This document shows, in pieces, positions 34,526 through 45,499 of a stretch of 64,000 nt of DNA. Numbering within the stretch: position 1 is the stretch's first letter; each line of letters starts with the position of its first letter. This DNA comes from Dermanyssus gallinae (taxonomy: Eukaryota; Arthropoda; Arachnida; Mesostigmata; Dermanyssidae), in contig QVRM01006574.1 of assembly GCA_003439945.1 (NCBI GenBank), forward strand, positions 1,117,501 through 1,181,500, written 5' to 3'. Made by a program: the position numbers and the translations under genes. The notes beneath the pieces are model-generated. The model was not told the DNA's origin and did not search any database. It saw only the letters and a program-made list of their open reading frames with translations.

Positions 34526-35737
34526 GCGCGGCATAATATATGGTTATACAATCAAACGGTAAAAACAATGTCGTCGCCGTGCCGACGTTAACCAATAGCG
34601 CGAATCGACTTTACGAACCACACAGAGAGATGAAGAGAGGGCGAGAGAAAGAGAGAGCGAGAGAGAGAGAGATAGAGAGAGCAATACATACACCCAACAT
34701 AGCACAGGGCACTAAACTAATAGTAGAGTTAGTTAAGTTCTCATTAGTAGTTAGTTGGTTAGTTAGTAAGAAAAGCTGTCATGATACTGCCAGTAGCGGC
34801 GTGGCCTGCATCTGGCATCGCAGGTTCGATGTTCATCGGGTGTGAAAATGTCTAAGAGTTCGAACTTGTCAGGGGTGTGCGTATTAGCAAACGCATTAGA
34901 AAACACATTCACATTATCACTCATTTCGGTGACTTCTGGTTGCTTGGCCGCTCCACGCGATCACAAGGATTCGTTGTTAAAGAACGCCAAAAATAAGGTG
35001 CGATGCAACATTTCGGAACAGCGCCGAAAACAAGAAACTTCGTTGCATCTAAAACGATTCGCTTAAAAGTCTGCTAAACTGCACTATCCCAACAAAATCT
35101 CTTCTCTGGTCCTGTAAAGTTATGACATGGGGCAGACACGCGCACGCCGGATAGACCGTGGTTGATCGGAACGAATACTACTTGTCATAGTTGTACCATA
35201 ATAGAAGTCACCGCTACCAAGTGCATTTGAATTTTAAACAAACCTCAAACACTTTACTGTAAACAAGCACACACACACAGACGCAGGAAGTAGTCATGCA
35301 AGTCACCCACAGTGAATAATTGCCAATAGATAGATACACGCCGTCCCGTTGTATAGTTGAGACTTGCTTAACTGATCGCTCAGTTAGCTAAACGCACATT
35401 TAGCGAGCTAGGCATACGATCACTCGATGAAGTCGACGTCTCGACTCCTCAATTCAGATAGAAGGTGACTGACTACATTGAAGTCATACTCCAGTCATAT
35501 CGCACGGTGTGTAGATCAAGTGATCACCAGCGTTTTTTAGATAGCGTGTTTGAGCGTCTCACACTACCTCTTTTGGCAACTACCGGATCTGCATTAAACA
35601 TTATTGCTTCTACATACATTTAAAAGAAATAGTTATAATAAAAATATAATGGACCCTTCGTAAACGTGCACACGTTCGCAGGGACCCAATTGTCATGTTC
35701 CCACCGTCGGTGATTAATTACAATGAATAAATGTTCA

Positions 35738-35747
35738 TAAAAATAAA

Positions 35748-35801
<54 letters not shown>
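35738..35801 (+). repeat. (AAT)n microsatellite
   Basis: About 19 AAT units. Confidence 0.96.
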
Positions 35802-35803
<2 letters not shown>

Positions 35804-36130
35804 GCCTCGGTTGCTATGTGCTAATACTAACCTTAAAAAAGCCTAGGTTACTATCAGCTATGTTCGCGAGTGCGCTAGGTTTCAACTCACACGACACCGC
35901 TAGTCCGCAATAGGGGGTCTGTCTATGTATGCTGCTGCTGCTGCTGCTGCGATGTCTCTCTGCTTACATACTGTTGATGATGGACTTCACGACAGCCAGC
36001 CCGTGAAGTCGCCGCCAGGAAGTCGGCCCCTATGTTTGGGTGATGGGCGTCGGGGGGGGGAAGACCTCGATCTGATCGACTCGCGGCGGCTGGTCGGGGG
36101 GGGACCTTGCCTCCCGCCTGCCTGGTCAGC

Positions 36131-36463
36131 ATGGGTCGCCCGTGGCAACTACAAACTCAACCGATGTCGTCGGCCGACTCCGATTCTGCTGTATCGCTGC
36201 CATACAGATATAGAGATAATGATGGCTCCTGCTGCTGCTGCTGCAACGATCGTTGCGGCGCTCAATACACAAGTGTCGAACGCCAACAACTGGGACAGCC
36301 CCACTGTTCCGCTTCACCCCCTCCGTGCTCCCCTTACATACACAAACGATCTCTCTCTCTCTCGCGCGCGAGTGCTCGCGCAGACCTATTCGGATCTTAC
36401 CTCGCGTCGCCGCAGATCGCGGAAGAGAGAGAGAGAGAGAGAGAAAGAGCTTCTACAAAGTAA
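36131..36463 (+). CDS. Candidate Cys-rich open frame, unrecognised
   Basis: ATG 36131 to TAA, 110 residues: MSSADSDSAVSLPYRYRDND, then a run of five Cys encoded by a TGC repeat, then Pro/Ser and an (ER)n end encoded by (GA)n. It sits in a GC-rich block (35990-36430), the only such block in 26-41 kb outside simple repeats. The repeat-encoded ends argue against a stable gene product. Confidence 0.2.
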   Translation: MGRPWQLQTQPMSSADSDSAVSLPYRYRDNDGSCCCCCNDRCGAQYTSVERQQLGQPHCSASPPPCSPYIHKRSLSLSRASARADLFGSYLASPQIAEERERERERASTK

Positions 36464-36514
36464 TAAGGCTCAAACACAGCACCATAAAACACGACACGGC
36501 GCGACGATAACAGC

Positions 36515-36650
36515 AACAATGACGACAACAACAACAACAGCAACAACAACGATAACAACAATGACGACAACAACAACAACAACAGCAACAACAACAGCAA
36601 CAACAACAACGATAACAACAACAACAACAACAAAGCAACAACGACGACGA
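36515..36650 (+). repeat. (CAA)n with GATAACAACAATGACGACAA units
   Basis: Two or three imperfect copies of ACGATAACAACAATGACGAC within CAA runs, ending in (ACG)n. Confidence 0.92.
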
Positions 36651-37321
36651 CGACACCAATAACGACGAGATCACGCATGCACGCATACACTCATGTTATT
36701 GCACAGAACTGCTATTGACTCAACTAACGTTATTGCTAGCAGCAGCAGCAGCAACAACAACAACATCAACAACATCAACGACAACAACATAAATAGCAAC
36801 CACAAGAAACTCGCCATCGTTTTAATGATTAGAGATGATTAACTCTTGTTTGCTAGTAAAAACATGAAACAGGCACCTCTATGATTGGGCGTTCGATCGT
36901 TTACGTCAACAACACAGTGGCAGCGGGTCGGTGGCACAAGTCTTCTCTCGTCAGCCACGCTCGTGTATACCCTCGATACGACGATGAAGACTCTGCGATC
37001 GATATGCTCTCGCTTGATGACGCCCGTTCGAGCATCTATTTGTCTAGTTATGTATCTATCTCTTTCTCGCGATCGAGTTAACTTTCGATCTATATAATCT
37101 CTACTCGAATGTCTCAAATGTAGTTCATATGTATTACGAGCAGATCTATTCATCATGCTGCTACTGGTAGCAGCGGTGATGGTGGTGGTGGTGGTGATGA
37201 TAGCGGTGGTTAAGGTGCTGTCGTTTTGGTCAGCCCACGTTAGAGATCGACCACTCCCAACATTAACACACACACACACATACACTTGCACGTGTAGGCC
37301 AGATCTCATCCACGAGCGAAC

Positions 37322-37450
37322 CACACAACAACAGCAACAATATCAACAACAACAACAACAAGGGCAGCAATCAGAACAGAAGCAGCAGCAGCAACAACAA
37401 CTGTAACAACAACACCAACAACTGCAACAACAACAACACCTACAACTATA
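37322..37450 (+). repeat. (CAA)n/(CAG)n microsatellite
   Basis: CAA-dominated tract. In one frame (open from about 37271 to 37630, no ATG) it would encode Asn-rich sequence followed by SDDEEESGDTRTDQRTICVE and poly-Ala, but no start or splice site could be confirmed. Confidence 0.9.
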
Positions 37451-37679
37451 ACAACCACCTCTCTAACGTTGTTATTTCGGACGACGAGGAAGAGTCCGGT
37501 GACACTCGAACGGACCAACGGACGATCTGTGTGGAGCTCTCTGCTCTTGTTCCACGACCGGCAACCCCGGTACAGCCGCGACCAGCGGCAGCAGCGGCAG
37601 CAGCAGCAGCAGCGGCCAAACCACACGCTCGATGATGTAGTTCCATGTAGTTTGCTCATGATTCTCCCTCTCCCATGAG

Positions 37680-37905
37680 TTCGTTGTTGTCGTTGTTGTC
37701 GTGGTTGTTGATTCTGTTGTTGTGGTTGCTGTTCTTGTTGTTGTTGTTGTTGTTGCGGCTGTTGCTGTCGTTGTTGTTGTTGTTGTTCTTGTTGATTATG
37801 TTGTTGTTGTTGTAGTTGCTGTTCTTGTTGTTGTTGCGGCTGTTGTTGTTCTTGTTGTTGTTGCTGTTGTTGCTGCTGCTGTTGTTGTTGTTGCTGCCGT
37901 CCGTC
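37680..37905 (+). repeat. (TTG)n/(CTG) microsatellite
   Basis: Some 75 trinucleotides, mostly TTG with CTG, CTT and CGG variants. On the reverse strand it reads as a poly-Gln frame (37306-37995) that I treat as repeat-derived. Confidence 0.93.
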
Positions 37906-38296
37906 ATCGTCGCCACTAGCCGTCGTTAACATTATGGTCGTTGTTGTTGTTGTCATCGTCGTCGTCATCAAAATCCTCTCCCCTTCTCCTTCCACTCCTC
38001 AAACACCGACTAGGACGACGACGACGACGACGACAACGACAACGACCAGAACAACCCTTCAAAGCGCCCTTTCCCCTCTCGCCTTGTCGTAGTGGTGACC
38101 GCGCTCAACCGGAGCACAGTAGCGTCTGCTACTGCAGCGGCCCGCCCTGCCGGGCAGACGCAACAGAGGCCCCCATTGGCGTAGCCGGTGGGGATTCTTA
38201 CTACTACTACTACTACTACTACTACGGTTGTACTTCTAAGGTTGACTTGGCTTCTGTCTGCTCCTCGTGCTCCAGACAGACTCTCGCGCGCCGGCG

Positions 38297-38820
38297 TGGC
38301 GGCGTGGTCTAACGAAGGAGCTGTCAGTGAGTGCGGTGGTCATGGTTGCCATCTGACAGCTAGCGGGGTGTCGCCGGTTCGATTCATCTTGTTGCCATTG
38401 TCGTTGTTGTTGTAGTTGTTGCTGTAGCTGTAGCTGTTGTTGTTGTTGCTGCTGTTGTTAATCGAATGTTCGTTCAGCTATGCTCACAATTGACAATTGA
38501 TTGAATAAGTCATAGACCGCTGCTGAGAGTCAGCGGCCATGCTAAGCCCACAAGGACTGTTAGGGAAACGCTAGATATCTCAACATGTCGAGTCCGGTGG
38601 CGTGGTGGCATGCGTCTGCGAGCACGCCACCGGACACCTATGAGACACATAGCAGGTGCGCGGGTTCGAGCCCCACCGTTGCACATTTGTATTTATGGAG
38701 GTCCGTCTATGAAGCAATGCGAAAAGCAGTCCCATGGACGTTAAATCTTGGCTGAGAGTCAGCCCCGAAAGGATTTTTTAGATATCTCAACATGCTTTCG
38801 GCCCTCGGTGCATTGAAAGT
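38297..38820 (+). mobile_element. SINE family C copy with internal (TTG)n, split by SINE A
   Basis: Head GCGGCGTGGTCTAACGAAGG, B box CGCCGGTTCGATTC at about 38373, then an expanded (TTGTTG) tract (38390-38460). The body continues as CCGCTGCTGAGAGTCAGCGG, CCATGCTAAGCCC and CTAGATATCTCAACATG. A family A SINE interrupts it at 38588-38778; CTTTCGGCCCTCGGTGCATT continues the 3' end. Confidence 0.72.
38588..38778 (+). mobile_element. SINE family A copy nested in a SINE family C copy
   Basis: Flanked by an exact 16-bp direct repeat TAGATATCTCAACATG (38572-38587 and 38779-38794), the target duplication. B box GGGTTCGAGCCCC is intact. The body CCGTCTATGAAGCAATGCGA and tail GAAAGGATTTTTTA are shared with the copies at 6515 and 41959. 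The duplicated target is the 3' part of a family C element. Confidence 0.92.
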
Positions 38821-38824
38821 ATGC

Positions 38825-38928
38825 TCTCCCCTTCGTGGAAGTTTGTACCCCCCCCCCTCTTCGTGGAAGTTTATACCCCCCCCCCTCTTCGTGGAAGTTT
38901 ATACCCCCCCTCTTCGTGGAAGTTTATC
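38825..38928 (+). repeat. Minisatellite, four copies of a ~30-bp unit
   Basis: Units of CTTCGTGGAAGTTTATACCC plus a C run of variable length, at about 38830, 38859, 38888 and 38912. Variation is mainly in the C run (7-10), typical of slippage. Confidence 0.93.
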
Positions 38929-39075
38929 CTATAATTAAAAAGAGAGGCAAAACTTATTTAAAAAAAAAATAAAAAGACCCGGCCTGTCTGCTTCTGGTAT
39001 TCTGATTTCTGCAGCTTTAACTGCCATGGATTAGGGAATCTTCATCGTCATCGTTGTAGTCGGGTTATTATCATT

Positions 39076-39312
39076 ATTACTATGATTACTTATCAGCTAT
39101 TCTTGAGCACACACAGTTGTCGTGGAGTAATAGTTATCCAGCTAATTATAGTTAGCTATAATTAGCTAACTATTTAGACGAAATACAGTTCTTCAAAATT
39201 ATTATTATTAATGTTATGATTATAACTATTATGATTACTTATCAGCTACTCTTGAGCACACACACACACAGTTGTCCGCAGCAAGTCGAGTAATAGTAAT
39301 CCAGCTAATTAT
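39076..39312 (+). repeat. Direct duplication of a ~85-bp segment
   Basis: ATGATTACTTATCAGCTATT, CTTGAGCACACACAGTTGTC and CAGCTAATTATA at 39080-39150 recur at 39230-39312 with a longer CA tract. An AT-rich spacer separates the copies. Confidence 0.88.
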
Positions 39313-39834
39313 ACTTAAGTGTAGCTTAGAGAACGACTTCAACTTCTGCATAGAGATCTCATAGCCATCATCGACGACGACTATTTTTGGCGATTATCAC
39401 TGCATCATCTTTACGTCGCGACCACCACCGGCACCAGGTTGTCTTTCTCGCCTTTCATACAAGCTTTCCCTGGCAAAGGAACGTAACAGTAGAAGCGGTA
39501 GGACAACGCACGCTCAGCCAGATCCAGTTCAGTAGAGCTAAGGTTGAAGGTGAAGAACTCTCTTTCTCTCTGTCCATGCAAGAGATGTGTCGATGTTACG
39601 TTGTTCGTTCTGTGGACGGTCTCCGTGGCCATGTCAACAGCTCCCAGCCATTGCTCTGCGCAGTCTTCTAGCTAGCTCGATTCGAGGCCCTGGCTATCGG
39701 GGCCCCGGAAACCAAACGAACCCGCAAGCATCAACAACCCTATTGTTACCAGCATATATATATATATATATATATATATGCGCATGCATAAATTACCGAG
39801 AAGGATTTATCTGATAGAGCAGGTCATTTATGCA

Positions 39835-40353
39835 TGCAATCAATCTCGACATGAGCGCCGGAAAACCTTAATTGCTCCGCAACCATGGATCAAATCGCAA
39901 TTTGGTACCAAACTAATCGCCGTACGATGCGCAATTTGTACGCATGTTTAAGCGCTGTGAATGGCCGTAGGCTTATGATTTTGAGGTGTCGGGCTTGAAA
40001 GCTAATAAAATAACTTTATATTTTGCGAACTCTCTTCTTAACGACCATGTCGCATTCTCTGGTCGGCGTTATATGTTTTTCAAAATGCTTCAGAAAGAAG
40101 TGACATGTTTATCACGAACACAAAGGTTTGCTTAGTTTCTGTATCGGAGGTCTGATTACCTTGCAATTGCACATTTTGTGCTTCTATGTCGGGCAACAAC
40201 TCCAGTGTAACGGATTTTAGTAGTATCACTCTCACTCCGAAACAAGGCCCAGAGAGTATGTTTCATTAGAGAAAAATATCTGTTTTAACAAAATTATTAA
40301 TTAAAAAGCGACAACAACAATTCCGTATATCGCTCTCGAAATCTTTCTGGAAG
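39835..40353. mobile_element. Foldback transposon copy 3 (right half only)
   Basis: Starts near the central region (AATCTCGACATGAGCGCCGG) and runs through the right arm, ending in a degenerate terminus around 40319-40353 (ATTCCGTATATCGCTCTCG, compare the same stretch before 41278). The left arm is missing. It abuts copy 4 head to tail. Confidence 0.7.
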
Positions 40354-41278
40354 AACAATTAGTGACACTGTGTGACTTTTGTTCGACAGAGGAGCACAAA
40401 ATGTGCAATGGCGAGGCAATTAGTTCTTCTATACAGAAACTAAGTACACCGTCGTGTTCGTGAGAAAATTCTGAAGAGCATACAAGGCCGCTCAGAAGAT
40501 GCGACATGGTCGCTCAGAAGTGAATTCGCCAAAAATAAAGTAGTTTATTAGCTTTCACGCCAAATACCTCAAAATAATTACTTACGTATATTCTCATTAT
40601 ATATTAATCTTCGACCACTCGGCGCTCAAAACTAACACACTCAGGATCATTTTAGTATGTCAATGCGAGCTGTGGTTGCGGAGTAATTACGATTTTTCGG
40701 AGGGCATGTCCAGATAAAGTGCATGTAAAATGACTGTGTGGCGACGTTCACTACCGCCGACGTATCGCGCGACAGCCGCATCGCATCATTTTTCATGTAC
40801 TTAATTTCGACATGTTCGCCAAAAAATTGACATCACTCCACAACCACAGCTCGCATTGCCATAAGTTTGGTACCAAAATGATTGTCATGAAATGCGCATT
40901 TGCTGGATATGTTAGTTTTGGACGCTCTGGGTTATGATTTTAAGGAATTTTGTGTGAAAGCTAATAAAGAACTTCATTCTTTGCGAATTCTCTTCTAAGC
41001 GACCATGCCGCATCTTCCGACCGGTCTTATATGTTCGTCAGAAGTAGAATTTTCGAATACGACGGTATGCTTAGTTTCTGTATAGGATGACTGGTTCTCG
41101 CAACCGCACATTTTGTGCTCCTATGTCGGGCAAAAACACCAGTGTCACAAATTGTAGTAATTTCACTCTCACTCCGAAACAAGACTTTTCAGAGACTATG
41201 TTCCATTGGAAAAAACACCTGCTTTAACGAGCTCTACAATTCCATATATCGCACTTCAAATATTCTTGAAACACCCTG
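40354..41278. mobile_element. Foldback transposon copy 4
   Basis: Left arm lacks its outer ~100 bp; the right arm is complete to ACACCCTG at 41278. The centre at about 40730-40790 carries the conserved core inverted relative to copies 1 and 2 (GACTGTGTGGCGACGTTCAC). It is followed by TAGATA and then the left end of a DDE transposon at 41285. Confidence 0.75.
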
Positions 41279-41830
41279 TAGATACGGGGTGTCCGGGATT
41301 GATTGCCTGAAGTTCTGGGATATGGTAAAGCTTGGTGAGAAAATAATTTGTGGCTGATGGAAAGCGGAGCAAAACTAGTTCGTACAGAGGTGAGATCATT
41401 TTTATAACAAAGTTTTTTGAGTTGTAATTTAAGTGGTGTCTGTCCCGATATACGTTTACAATATGCACGACAGAACGCATTCCCCTAATTTAAATAACAA
41501 GCATACCGGCGCGTTCGGGAGAATTCTATATTGTCTGAGTTATACCTGGACTCAGCTATAGCAGGGGCTATTGTGATACCAAGAGTTTGCAAGATCATAA
41601 TTTTTCTTTTGCATGTTCGAACATTCACACCCAGGTTCTCAAAATTTGTCAATTTTGCGTGCACAACCAATATGTTCAGACCAATGTACACCAAAAGTGA
41701 ATCATTTTTGTACCAAAATGGCAGAGCTGTCGCCTGTGGTTGCAAAGTAACTCAAATATCCCGATGGCCATATCGGATGTGAGTGCATACATGCAGCTAC
41801 TATGTTCGCTTTCTTTACCAATCACTTAGG

Positions 41831-42337
41831 TTAGTGACTCGTCAAATCTATCAAGACTAGATCTTTTTGATGGCATAAGAGGAACCGCGGCGGCCAAGCT
41901 TGTGGACCGGCTCGGCCAATCCAGCGATTGGCGAAGATCTCATCCAGATAATTCCGTACCTACCTAAAAAATACATTTTCTGGGCTGACTCTCAGCCAAG
42001 ATTTAACGTCCATGGGACTGCTTTTCGCATTGTTTCATAGACGGACGCCATAAAAACAACAGTGCGCAACGGTGGGGCGCGAACCCGCGCACCTATGCGT
42101 CTCCTCCGATCGCGAGGCGCAGACGAATGCACCCTCCACGCCACCGGGCTCGACATAATTCCGTAGCTGAAGAGCGTTGTGTGTGAACACACCACCTTGA
42201 GGGAAGAACGCTTCGTCCGTGAAGAGAACAAAGGCAGAAAATTCCACATTAGCCGCTGTGGCACTCGCGTTACCGTCTGCTTTACCATACACTAAATTCA
42301 TGTCAGCTTTCTCGGCATATGTGCACCGGTCCACCAC
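41831..42337 (-). pseudogene. DDE transposase remnant (DUF4817-like N-terminus plus DDE_3-like C-terminus)
   Basis: Minus-strand frame from 42337: CTYAEKADMNLVYGKADGNA resembles the N-terminal helical block of an arthropod transposase group. It jumps straight to FVLFTDEAFFPQGGVFTHNA (a catalytic Asp block), so the middle is deleted. After the SINE insertion the frame resumes at 41958 as LRNYLDEIFANRWIGRAGPQ then AWPPRFLL, matching the family block WIGRRGPxxWPPRSPDL, and stops at TAA 41831. Removing the SINE and one target copy keeps the frame. Known family features are from memory; it is inactive. Confidence 0.65.
41959..42154 (-). mobile_element. SINE family A copy inside a DDE transposon
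   Basis: Minus orientation, flanked by an exact 11-bp direct repeat ATAATTCCGTA (41948-41958 and 42155-42165). The 5' half has a tRNA-like promoter: A-box-like GTGGCGTGG and B box GGGTTCGCGCCCC. The 3' half is the family-specific body (GCAATGCGAAAAGCAGTCCC ... GACGTTAAATCTTGGCTGAG) with a T-rich end. Inserted within the transposase frame. Confidence 0.88.
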
Positions 42338-43008
42338 GATACGCGTGGTTGAAACGCCTGCACTTAATAATGAAACGTTAATCGAACATAAGCAATGTAG
42401 TGTTCACCACCCTTCACGATTGGACGGCGACCGTTATGAGTTCGCCAGTTTCTTGCTAAAACAACACACGTCTTCTTCCTGGCTCGCATCAACGACCACT
42501 AATTCATCTATTTTCATGTCTCCTTTTATATCACAGATTGCCCGCAAATTTAGTGACCTTTCGCGCCTTCGTGGCGGCATCGTCTATTTGGCGCCATGTT
42601 TTTAGCTTGCTTCTCCATTGCCACATAACAGCGTATCAACTTTTTATGACTTAATCCCGCTATTCGCCGCCCTTCGCTAACTTGCGTCGTGTGTCATTCA
42701 GCATATGCAGAATTTTAGTAATTTAATAGGAACCGATTATATCGCCGAACTCGTCAGTATGATCGGTTACTTCATACGTTGACTGGTTCTCCCGTAAACG
42801 TTGATTTTGCACAACTACATAGGAAGGAAGACAGAATAGCTACTTTTATTGTCTTCACGAGTTCTACCAAACCTAAATACGGTTATGGAAAACCCTGTAT
42901 ACATGTGTGCGTGCTACTGGATGGAGTGGATAAGGCCGGGCACTCAGAACCAAAATTGTCGGGTATTATTACGATATAACGCACGGGTGCGCGTTAATAA
43001 TAACCGAC

Positions 43009-43052
<44 letters not shown>

Positions 43053-43290
43053 TAATTAAGACGCAAAAATATATTTAATAATATATACATGCAAACGTTC
43101 ATTATATGACATTTGATTAAAGATGCGTGATACAATAAACTTAAATTTTGTTCAGCTTAATAATGCGACAAAAATGCTACTACGTCTACGCTAACACAGG
43201 ACGCTATGTAGGACGTTCAGAATGACGCTGGCACAGATACAAATGGACTACTAGCTTGATACAGCTAGTTCAAACTAGACCCGTCAGAAT

Positions 43291-43472
43291 TCCCCTTAAT
43301 TGTTTGAAGTATTGCTTGCGCAGTTCTCAGTTGAGTGTGGGGATGGGGACATGACTGGTTTTTAGTGGGTTGGAGCCCCACACTACCGGCCCACATTTGC
43401 AGGTGCGCTTTCCTGCCGTGGTGTCCTAGTGTGCAAACCGCATTTCCCAGTTAGTCCCTCAAAAAAAAAAAA
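43291..43472 (+). mobile_element. SINE family B, best copy, with poly(A) tail
   Basis: 182 bp ending in A12, flanked by 14-bp direct repeats with one mismatch (AGACCCGTCAGAAT at 43277-43290, AGACCCGTTAGAAT at 43473-43486). The centre GGGTTGGAGCCCCACACTAC contains a B-box-like motif (GGTTGGAGCC for GGTTCGANYCC). The tail CATTTCCCAGTTAGTCCCTC precedes the A run. Four other copies are present in the window. Confidence 0.88.
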
Positions 43473-43912
43473 AGACCCGTTAGAATAGACAGAAGTACGT
43501 AGATGATCGACGATTTTGCTGTGATACCCTCTTCAATTTATTTGAATTGGTCTATTAATTATGGTTTATTAACACACAGGTTGGGTAAATTATAAAATTG
43601 AATTGGCCTATTGATATAAACGAGCGATACGGCGGCATGCCTGCGCAGCGTGTGAATGAGCCAGATGCCGCTCGAAATCTCTCGCCCGAGAGTTCTAACT
43701 GTTTCTTTTTGTTACTGTCCCAGAGAAAGCGAAAGAGAGAGAGACAGAGACTGATCGAATGTTCCTCTGGCCCTCGCGTGCCCTGCCTGGTCAATCGAAG
43801 ATGTGTTGGACAACGTGAATGTTGGTGTACACACGCGGCGATGTAATCAACGTGTACATGCACAGCATATAGTAGCGTGATACGCACTGTATTGTGTAGA
43901 CGGTGGGGCACT

Positions 43913-44019
<107 letters not shown>

Positions 44020-44576
44020 ATATGTATGGCGGACTGCATCGAAGAGCGAGACGAGGTGCGCTTGGTCGTAAGCCCTATTTATAACAAGCTGCACGCGCCC
44101 TCAAAGCAAACCAACCGTGCGAGAGAGCCGCGTGAAACCCTTGCGCCACGCGCAAAAACGTGGCTTGATATGCATAATGTGTTCTGGCACTTATTCGGTG
44201 TTACGATCGTTCTAACGCGTTATAGTCTTCCGAGTAGTGTTAATTGTACACGTGTCAGTCCAGCCTTCTTAATACACCCCTGTTGATTTGAAGTCCCACA
44301 CACCCAAGCTGGTCACAATTTTTGTTTCATTCTAATTTTCGGTCTAGTCAAACAAGTAGAGTATCTCTATACGAATGTAAATAATGGGTACGGACAAGTT
44401 GCTACCGCTGACGTGCCAATGTAGCAAATGTAACTCGTATCGCCATCTTGGTCTCGTGCACTCTATACGGAGCTATCGGCAAAACAAACCGTTTTTCGTG
44501 CACTGCTGGCCAAGCGACTCAGATTCAAACACTCTAACCTAACTAAGCTTTATTATTCAATATATTTGAACAATAA

Positions 44577-44577
44577 G

Positions 44578-44610
<33 letters not shown>
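44577..44610 (+). repeat. (ATT)n microsatellite
   Basis: About 11 ATT units. Confidence 0.95.
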
Positions 44611-45499
44611 CTTTACCACTGAATGCTCTCGGGCTCTCGGGCTAAAAACGGCGAGATTACATGTACTCGCTGCGTTATTTTAGGAACACTTGACGAAACC
44701 TTTCTTGTTGTGCACAGGTAGTTGCTGCCGATAGTTAAGACTCTATTAAGAATAAATTACTAGCTTGGCTTGTGAGTTGATTTTGACTAACCTAGTTCAG
44801 GTTGGGTGGTGTAATAGAAAAGCGTACTGCAAGGTTAGACACACACACACACAGAGAACGCCCTAACGCTTAACCCAAAATCCCCGTTTCCTGTATTTAA
44901 CTCTGCGCAGTTAGCTAATGTTAATTTTCCACTGACCGTTAGAATCTTCGGTTTCAGCCTGTCAACAGTAACGGCTAAAGAAATCATGAATGAATTCCAG
45001 TGGCGAATGTAGGACTTGCATAATGCTTGGCATTGATTGATTTTCGAGGTTTTCCTTCCACCGCCGCTTATTCCCTTCACGGTCCAACTCGTAACGAATG
45101 CCCGGAGTGTTTAGTGTTATCAATGAGCAACAAAAAATGATTTCTGTAGCGCCAGACATATAATAAATACATAACGCTCGATTTGCTGCAAACAGTGACT
45201 ACAGTGCGGGTGTGTACGCGTAGTTTGAATGCGTAGTGATGTCACAAACAACGCTTGAAGCGCCAATAAAGCCTTCCCTTCGCGTAGCTGTCGATTGCTG
45301 TGAACTTTGCGCATTATGTGATCGTTTATTGATTCAGTAATACTGTCGCAACGAGAGTCGCAAACGAACGGGTACGAAACAACTCATGACAAAACTGCAT
45401 ATTATTGTCCATTCATCACTTCAAAACTTGCTGGTATTGCGGGTTAATGATAGCGAATGCGCGCGCCACGTACTCGCCTGGTATATATATATATATATT

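Larger units (their letters stand above)
41285..42897 (-). mobile_element. DDE transposon (Tc1/mariner-related), broken by a SINE
   Basis: TA-flanked ends: 41285 reads CGGGGTGTCCGGGA; the other end on the minus strand reads CAGGGTTTTCCATAACC at 42897. The inverted repeats are imperfect. Inside, on the minus strand, is a deleted transposase frame interrupted at 41948-42165 by a SINE with an 11-bp target duplication. The 41285-41800 part is laid out like a foldback arm (gtaccaaaatg...gctgtcgcctgtggttgcaaagtaa), which may tie this element to that family. Confidence 0.6.

Noticed and set aside
33957..34534. Cys/Val-rich frames of 136-176 codons on the minus strand
   Set aside because: All three frames are open because the array is CAA-type repeat without stops. 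Not a membrane or Cys-rich protein.
37306..37995. 229-codon poly-Gln frame on the minus strand
   Set aside because: Encoded by the (TTG)n tract; non-repeat ends show no domain and repeat frames of equal length occur on the other strand.
38825..38928. CRISPR-like spaced repeat
   Set aside because: Units are directly tandem with only C-run variation and no unique spacers; a eukaryotic minisatellite.
44026..44286. Candidate first exon [14 protein letters not shown] followed by GTAAGC
   Set aside because: Attractive start and donor-like site, but no downstream exon, no domain and immediate (TA)n upstream. Insufficient support.
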